The position numbers were made by a program, and so were the translations under genes. Positions 59,960-64,000 of a stretch of 64,000 nt of DNA are shown one piece after another. Under the pieces are notes generated by a model that was not told the origin of the DNA, did not search any database, and saw only the letters and a list, made by a program, of their open reading frames with translations. Numbering within the stretch: position 1 is the first letter of the stretch; each line of letters opens with the position of its first letter. Origin of the DNA: Bradyrhizobium sp. AZCC 1719 (GTDB lineage: Bacteria; Pseudomonadota; Alphaproteobacteria; Rhizobiales; Xanthobacteraceae); NCBI RefSeq assembly GCF_036924525.1, contig NZ_JAZHRU010000001.1, positions 2,509,001 through 2,573,000 on the forward strand, written 5' to 3'.

Positions 59960-60106
59960 TCGCTTCGAACCCGATCATTCCGGCGGTGCACTAAGGGCAG
60001 AATCGCTGGTGAGAAGCTGCTGGAGGTCTGCTAACGTTCTGCACAAACGCACCCCAATTCGGGCCCAATCCGCCACCATGTTGGCGCTGCATCACGATTG
60101 GATCAC

Positions 60107-61018
60107 ATGTTAACACGCCGTCATTTCTTGAAGTCCATGGGTGGCCTGGGCGCGCTGGGCGCCTCAACCACCGCTTACGGTTTCAGCGCGCCGGTCGTCC
60201 GGCTTCGCGTCGCGCGGTACGATATCTCGCCGCCGCAATGGCCGGCCGGTCTCAAGCTCAGGATCGCCGCCATCGCCGACCTCCACGCCTGCGATCCCTG
60301 GATGTCGCTCGATCATATCGGTGAGATCGTCGAACGCACCAATGCGCTCAAGCCCGACATCGTCGTCATGCTCGGCGACTACGTGGCCGGACATCGCAAG
60401 GTGACGCGCTTCATTCCCGACGCCGAATGGGCGGGAGCGTTGGCCGGATTGAAGGCGCCGCTCGGCGTGCATGCGGTGCTCGGCAATCACGACTGGTGGG
60501 AAGACAAGGAAGTGCAGCGCAACGGCCAGGGGCTGCCGAGCGCGGGCCGTGCGTTGGAAGCTGTCGGTATCCCGGTGTACGAAAACGACGCGAAGAAACT
60601 CAGCAAGAATGGCCAATCGTTCTGGCTTGCCGGATTGGGCGACCAGCTCGCTTACATTCCGGCGCGCCGCTTCAGGCCGCTCAAGCGGATCGGCGTCGAC
60701 GATCTCGGCGCGACGCTGGCGAAGATCACCGACGATGCGCCGGTGGTCCTGATGGCGCACGAGCCTGACATCGCGCGCCGCGTGCCCGCGCGCGTTGCGC
60801 TGCAGCTCTCCGGGCATACCCATGGCGGCCAGGTGCGGATGCTGGGCTGGTCGCCGATCTCGCCCTCCGGCCAGCAGCTCGCCTACGGCCACATCAAGAT
60901 GAATTGCGACGTCGTCGTCTCCGGCGGCCTCGGCTGCAGCATCATGCCGTTCCGTCTCGGCGTGCCCCCGGAGATCGTGCTGGTGACGGTTGGGGCGGGG
61001 CGGCCGGCGGTGGCGTAG
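60107..61018 (+). CDS. Exported metallophosphoesterase (YkuE/UDP-diacylglucosamine-type)
   Basis: The 303-residue protein has a Tat-like N-terminus (TRRHFLKSMGGLGALGASTT) and the calcineurin-like motifs: IADLHACDPW, GDYV, LGNHDWWED, and SGHTHGGQVRM. It should cleave phosphodiesters or monoesters outside the cytoplasm; the natural substrate is unknown. ATG 60107 gives the Tat signal directly; TTG at 60098 is less likely. No obvious SD. Stands alone after ruvB. Confidence 0.87.
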   Translation: MLTRRHFLKSMGGLGALGASTTAYGFSAPVVRLRVARYDISPPQWPAGLKLRIAAIADLHACDPWMSLDHIGEIVERTNALKPDIVVMLGDYVAGHRKVTRFIPDAEWAGALAGLKAPLGVHAVLGNHDWWEDKEVQRNGQGLPSAGRALEAVGIPVYENDAKKLSKNGQSFWLAGLGDQLAYIPARRFRPLKRIGVDDLGATLAKITDDAPVVLMAHEPDIARRVPARVALQLSGHTHGGQVRMLGWSPISPSGQQLAYGHIKMNCDVVVSGGLGCSIMPFRLGVPPEIVLVTVGAGRPAVA

Positions 61019-61093
61019 ATTGCCGGTCGGCTAAGGTAGGGTCGACCTTTCGTTGATCTGGGCATCCAGACCGAAAGATGCTAATGTGATCTT

Positions 61094-61309
61094 ATGAGTT
61101 CAGCCGTCGAAAAAGCCGTAGAAGCGCTTGAGTTGCTGCCTGAGGAAATGCAGGAATCGGCAGCCGACTACTTGCTGTCTCAGGCCAAGAAGTTCCGGGC
61201 ACTTAAAGACGCCATCGACGAGGGAATGGCCGACGTGGAGGCTGGGCGCGTTGTGCCTTGGGATTTGGAAGAATTCCTCAAGCGGGCTCGCGCGCAGGCG
61301 CAACGATAG
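61094..61309 (+). CDS. Type II antitoxin, ParD/RelB-like
   Basis: The 71-residue acidic protein is a helical antitoxin: EKAVEALELLPEEMQESAAD, KFRALKDAIDEGMADVEAGR, VVPWDLEEFLKRARAQ. The LKDAIDEGMADVEAGRVV pattern is typical of antitoxins paired with ParE/RelE toxins. It is followed 9 bases later by the toxin. Such antitoxins bind their promoter and the toxin. Confidence 0.82.
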   Translation: MSSAVEKAVEALELLPEEMQESAADYLLSQAKKFRALKDAIDEGMADVEAGRVVPWDLEEFLKRARAQAQR

Positions 61310-61318
61310 GGACGGGCT

Positions 61319-61609
61319 GTGCGGGTCGTTGTTTCCTTGCGCGCCCGCGCCGACATTCTCAACATACATTCTTATCTCGCCGAAAACAGCATTGTTGCTG
61401 CAGATCGAATGCTGGCTCGATTTTCACAACGGTTCGATGAGCTGCAAGAATTTCCTTTTCTTGGGCCGGATCGAAGTGAATTGAGAGCGTCGCTGCGAGG
61501 GCTCCTGATTGACGGCTATATTGCGTTTTATCTTGTCGAAGTGGATCGGATCGTGATCGTGCGCGTACTTGATGGCCGGATGGATATCAAGCGGGAGATG
61601 TCGAAATGA
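61319..61609 (+). CDS. ParE/RelE-superfamily toxin
   Basis: The 96-residue product matches ParE-type toxins: [39 protein letters not shown] and [20 protein letters not shown]. ParE toxins poison gyrase; other members cut mRNA, and sequence alone cannot tell. It begins with GTG and its stop overlaps the ybgC start (ATGA). So the toxin-antitoxin pair is fused transcriptionally and translationally to a tol-pal-cluster gene. Confidence 0.85.
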   Translation: MRVVVSLRARADILNIHSYLAENSIVAADRMLARFSQRFDELQEFPFLGPDRSELRASLRGLLIDGYIAFYLVEVDRIVIVRVLDGRMDIKREMSK

Positions 61610-62058
61610 CTCCCTCCCTCGACGGCGAGATCCGCGACGGCCGCCATCACATGCAGGTCCGTGTCTACTACGAAGATACCGATTTTTCCGGTATCGTATA
61701 CCACGCCAATTACCTGCGCTTCATGGAGCGCGGGCGCACCAACCATCTGCGGCTGATGGGCGCTTCGCAGCATGCGCTGTTCGAGCAGGCGCAGGAGGAG
61801 ATGCCGGGTTTTGCCTTCGTAGTCCGCTCGATGCAGCTCGACTTTCTGCGGCCGGCGCGGATGGACGACGTGCTCGACGTGGTGACATGGCCGGTCGCGG
61901 TGAAGGGCGCTTCCATCACGCTGGCACAGGAGGTGCGGCGAGGCGAAGACGTCCTCGTCAAGGCGGAAGTGCGCGTTGCCTTCATCAGCGAGGGACGAGC
62001 GCAGCCGATCCCGAAATCGCTGCGGCTGTTGATGAAGGCCGATCTGGCGCCGGAATAA
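61606..62058 (+). CDS. ybgC: Acyl-CoA thioesterase YbgC
   Basis: The 150-residue hot-dog thioesterase has the active-site motif [20 protein letters not shown] and [15 protein letters not shown]. YbgC usually heads the tol-pal cluster (ybgC-tolQ-tolR-tolA-tolB-pal) and follows ruvB in bradyrhizobia. Here it follows a phosphoesterase and toxin-antitoxin pair, and tolQ is not next. It should cleave acyl-CoA or acyl-ACP linked to phospholipid synthesis. Confidence 0.93.
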   Translation: MTPSLDGEIRDGRHHMQVRVYYEDTDFSGIVYHANYLRFMERGRTNHLRLMGASQHALFEQAQEEMPGFAFVVRSMQLDFLRPARMDDVLDVVTWPVAVKGASITLAQEVRRGEDVLVKAEVRVAFISEGRAQPIPKSLRLLMKADLAPE

Positions 62059-62132
62059 ATCTTAGTTTGACGCGTTTTCTTTACGCGAACCGGCATCCAC
62101 TTCGCTCGAAAACGCTATGGATATTGACTCTC

Positions 62133-62148
62133 TGTACCGATCGGTACA
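62133..62148. promoter_or_regulatory. Perfect palindromic operator overlapping the DUF1348-tetR promoter
   Basis: TGTACCGATCGGTACA is a perfect 16-bp palindrome typical of TetR-family sites. It lies between TTGACT (62125-62130) and TACAAT (62144-62149 region), so a bound repressor would block the promoter. The TetR-family gene is the second gene of the same transcript, which points to autoregulation. Confidence 0.8.
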
Positions 62149-62180
62149 ATCTCCTCCGGCAATCATTCCGGAGAAACCTC

Positions 62181-62648
62181 ATGTCGCGTCCGCCGCTGCC
62201 GCCCTTCACCCGTGAAACCGCAGCCCAAAAGGCGCGCATGGCCGAAGACGCCTGGAATTCGCGCGATCCGGTTCGGGTATCGCTGGCCTATACCGAGGAC
62301 AGCCGCTGGCGTAACCGTTCCGAATTCTTCCAGGGCCGCGAGGCGATCGTCGAATTCCTCACCCGCAAATGGGCGAAGGAGCATGACTATCGCCTGATCA
62401 AGGATCTCTGGGCGTTCGATCAGAACCGCATTGCCGTGCGCTTCCAGTATGAATGGCACGACGGTGCCGGGCAGTGGCATCGCTCCTACGGCAACGAGCA
62501 GTGGGAGTTCGACGAACACGGCCTGATGCGGCGGCGCGAGGCCAGCATCAACGATATCGCCATCAAGGAAAGCGAGCGTCGCTTCCATTGGCCCGCGCCT
62601 GGTCCGCGCCCGGCGGATGTCGCGGGGCTAAGCGAGAACCCGCTATGA
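62181..62648 (+). CDS. DUF1348 / NTF2-like (SnoaL-fold) protein
   Basis: The 155-residue protein has the NTF2-like fold of DUF1348: [80 protein letters not shown]. Related proteins occur beside TetR regulators and are thought to be small-molecule isomerases or hydrolases; the substrate is unknown. AGGAG-type GGAGAA precedes ATG 62181. Four bases separate it from the TetR gene. Confidence 0.88.
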   Translation: MSRPPLPPFTRETAAQKARMAEDAWNSRDPVRVSLAYTEDSRWRNRSEFFQGREAIVEFLTRKWAKEHDYRLIKDLWAFDQNRIAVRFQYEWHDGAGQWHRSYGNEQWEFDEHGLMRRREASINDIAIKESERRFHWPAPGPRPADVAGLSENPL

Positions 62649-62652
62649 TCAG

Positions 62653-63219
62653 ATGCTGAAAAGAGGCGTCGAACGTGGAGAGGTACTGCGCGCGCTCGGC
62701 GAGGTGTTTCGCGCGCATGGCTACGAGGGCGCCTCGCTGACGCTGATCACGGAAGCCACCGGGCTCGGCAAGGGCAGCCTCTATCATCTATTCCCCGGCG
62801 GCAAGGAGCAGATGGCCGCCGAGGTGCTGGCCGAGATCGACGGCTGGTTCGAACTTCATATCTTCGCGCCCTTGCGCACCGCCGACGATCCCGCGCGCGC
62901 CATTGCTGCGATGATCGCGGGCGTCGATCAATATTTCCACTCGGGCGATCGCGTCTGCCTGGTCGGCATGGTGGCGCTCGGCTCGGCGCGCGACAGTTTT
63001 GCCGAAGCGGTCGATGGCTATTTCGCGCGCTGGCAAACGGCGCTGGCGCAGCTCCTGCGGCGATCCGGGCTCACGACCAGCCAGGCACAGCGGCGCGCCG
63101 AAAATGCGCTCCTCACCATTCAGGGCGCGCTGGTGCTGGCACGGGCGCGTGGCGACGCCAAAATTTTTCGCCGCGCGTTGAGCGATCTGACGACGCGGTT
63201 GCTGGCGCCGGCGGAGTGA
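62653..63219 (+). CDS. TetR-family transcriptional regulator
   Basis: The 188-residue repressor has an N-terminal TetR HTH (RALGEVFRAHGYEGASLTLI, TEATGLGKGSLYHLFPGGKE) and a C-terminal ligand-binding domain with LVGMVALGSARDSFAEAVDG. It probably controls its own operon through the TGTACCGATCGGTACA palindrome. The start ATG 62653 lies 4 bases after the DUF1348 stop. Confidence 0.92.
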   Translation: MLKRGVERGEVLRALGEVFRAHGYEGASLTLITEATGLGKGSLYHLFPGGKEQMAAEVLAEIDGWFELHIFAPLRTADDPARAIAAMIAGVDQYFHSGDRVCLVGMVALGSARDSFAEAVDGYFARWQTALAQLLRRSGLTTSQAQRRAENALLTIQGALVLARARGDAKIFRRALSDLTTRLLAPAE

Positions 63220-63235
63220 CGGCTTTGCTGTTTGC

Positions 63236-63393
63236 GTTCCCCGGATGCTGCGCAGCGCCATAAGCGCGTTTACGCGCGTCTTCGACACGCTATGGCGGTG
63301 CGCTGGCGTTCCGGGGTCCACTGCATGCCGTGAAATAGGTCCCGGTTCTGCGGTGCATCACCAAGGGGTGCTGCACCGCGTCCGGGACACGAG
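63236..63393. repeat. Dispersed palindromic repeat, family B, copy 5
   Basis: TTCCCCGGATGCTGCGCAGC opens it, then TTCCGGGGTCC, GGTCCCGGTTCTGCGGTGC and CGCGTCCGGGACACGAG. It contains the CTTCGACACGCTATGG piece also seen inverted in copy 2 (16546-16566). It lies between convergent genes. Confidence 0.8.
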
Positions 63394-63401
63394 GGGGCGC
63401 C

Positions 63402-64000
63402 TTACGCCGCCGCCTTATGCCGCGCGAGTTCGGCCTTGTAGAGTTCGAACTCCTCGGCGACCGCTTTCGCAACGCTCGGGCGGGTGCGCAGCCGCTCGTA
63501 ATAGGCTTTCACCGCCGGCCACTTCGCCAGTTCGATCGGCGGCGTCGCCATCGTCCAGTTGATGATGGTGACGAGATAGGCATCCGCGACGCTGAAGTGA
63601 TCGAGCAGGAATTCGCGGCCCTTCAGGTAGTTCTCGAGATAGTCGAGCCGCGACAGATTCTTGTTCAGCGCATAAGTCTTTGCGTCCTGCGGCGCTGTCT
63701 TGTCGAGGAGCGGCACGAACAGCGCCTTGTGCAGCTCGGTGCCGATGAAGCACAGCCATTGATGCAGGCGGCTGCGCTCCTCAGCGGAGTTGGCCGAGAT
63801 GCCGGCGCCCGGAAAGCGGTCGGCGACATATTGCAGGATCGCCGCGTTCTCCGTCAGCACGGTCCCGTCGTCGGTGCGCAGCGTCGGCACCAGCCCGAGC
63901 GGGTTGACGGTGCGAAAATCCGAGCCGTCCTTCTGCACCACCTTGGTCTTGGGATCGACCTCGAGATAGTTGACCTCAACGCCGGCTTCGTACAGCGCAA
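63402..64000 (-). CDS. Glutathione S-transferase family protein, 5' end beyond window
   Basis: The frame stays open from the right edge to the stop at 63402; the true start lies beyond 64000. Visible: LYEAGVEVNYLEVDPKTKVV, NPLGLVPTLRTDDGTVLTEN (thioredoxin-like domain with cis-Pro and the TEN region for glutathione), AAILQYVADRFPGAG, then the helical C-domain FSVADAYLVTIINWTM. Cytosolic detoxification enzyme; subclass beta-like, not certain. Confidence 0.9.
   Translation of the reverse strand, partial: ALYEAGVEVNYLEVDPKTKVVQKDGSDFRTVNPLGLVPTLRTDDGTVLTENAAILQYVADRFPGAGISANSAEERSRLHQWLCFIGTELHKALFVPLLDKTAPQDAKTYALNKNLSRLDYLENYLKGREFLLDHFSVADAYLVTIINWTMATPPIELAKWPAVKAYYERLRTRPSVAKAVAEEFELYKAELARHKAAA

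Noticed and set aside
60107..61018. Phosphoesterase as part of the ruv operon
   Set aside because: It is separated from ruvB by about 150 bases and has a Tat signal, so no functional link is supported.

Overview
The window is GC-rich alphaproteobacterial chromosome, most likely a Bradyrhizobium or close Bradyrhizobiaceae relative. The evidence is gene content and order (galU; rpmE; tkt-gap-pgk-fba; zapA-6S RNA-formyl-THF cyclo-ligase; yebC-ruvC-ruvA-ruvB-ybgC), many alphaproteobacterial DUF proteins (DUF459, DUF1192, DUF1465/RcdA, DUF4164), and three families of dispersed intergenic palindromes of the kind common in these genomes. No rRNA, tRNA, CRISPR array or prophage was recognised.

Layout. 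1-10.8 kb: truncated DUF459 protein, MltB-type transglycosylase, galU, a toxin-first toxin-antitoxin pair behind a palindromic operator, a membrane diguanylate cyclase, a DUF7662-like protein, a large PAS-GGDEF-EAL protein and a quinone oxidoreductase. 10.8-19 kb: DUF1192, a possible sRNA ending in an intrinsic terminator, an apparent group IIC intron lacking its reverse transcriptase, a DUF1465/RcdA-like protein, rpmE, an ABC exporter, a GNAT enzyme with a MotA/MotB-like pair, and a cyclopropane-synthase-like methyltransferase. 19-24 kb: RND efflux adaptor and pump.

24-34.8 kb is an accessory stretch of small, lineage-specific and partly decayed genes: an OpgC gene whose 3' end is fused to a transporter-gene fragment, a LuxR-type response regulator convergent with a MASE1 hybrid kinase, a divergent CDF exporter and histidine-rich protein around an inverted repeat, and several small hypothetical genes.

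34.8-45.2 kb: central carbon metabolism on the minus strand (transketolase, GAPDH, PGK, class II and class I aldolases, a divergent ThiE-like protein, a Sel1 protein, inositol monophosphatase), then DUF4164 and zapA on plus. 45.2-47.9 kb is an insertion hotspot between zapA and the 6S RNA: a palindromic repeat, an IS481-type element, and a DUF559 endonuclease gene lying inside a second, split copy of the same palindrome. 48-55.3 kb: formyl-THF cyclo-ligase, YmdB-like phosphoesterase, a three-subunit PaoABC-type molybdenum hydroxylase and a soluble chemoreceptor with a PilZ-like segment. 55.5-64 kb: yebC-ruvC-ruvA-ruvB interrupted by acquired genes (with a duplicated ruvA 3' end), a Tat-type phosphoesterase, a ParE-type toxin-antitoxin pair abutting ybgC, a TetR/DUF1348 operon with a perfect palindromic operator, and a partial glutathione S-transferase.

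The observations most worth a second look are the ORF-less group IIC intron after a terminator, the DUF559 gene inside a palindrome, the ruvA-tail duplication, the OpgC fusion, the DUF459 protein lacking catalytic residues, and the chemoreceptor/PilZ fusion.
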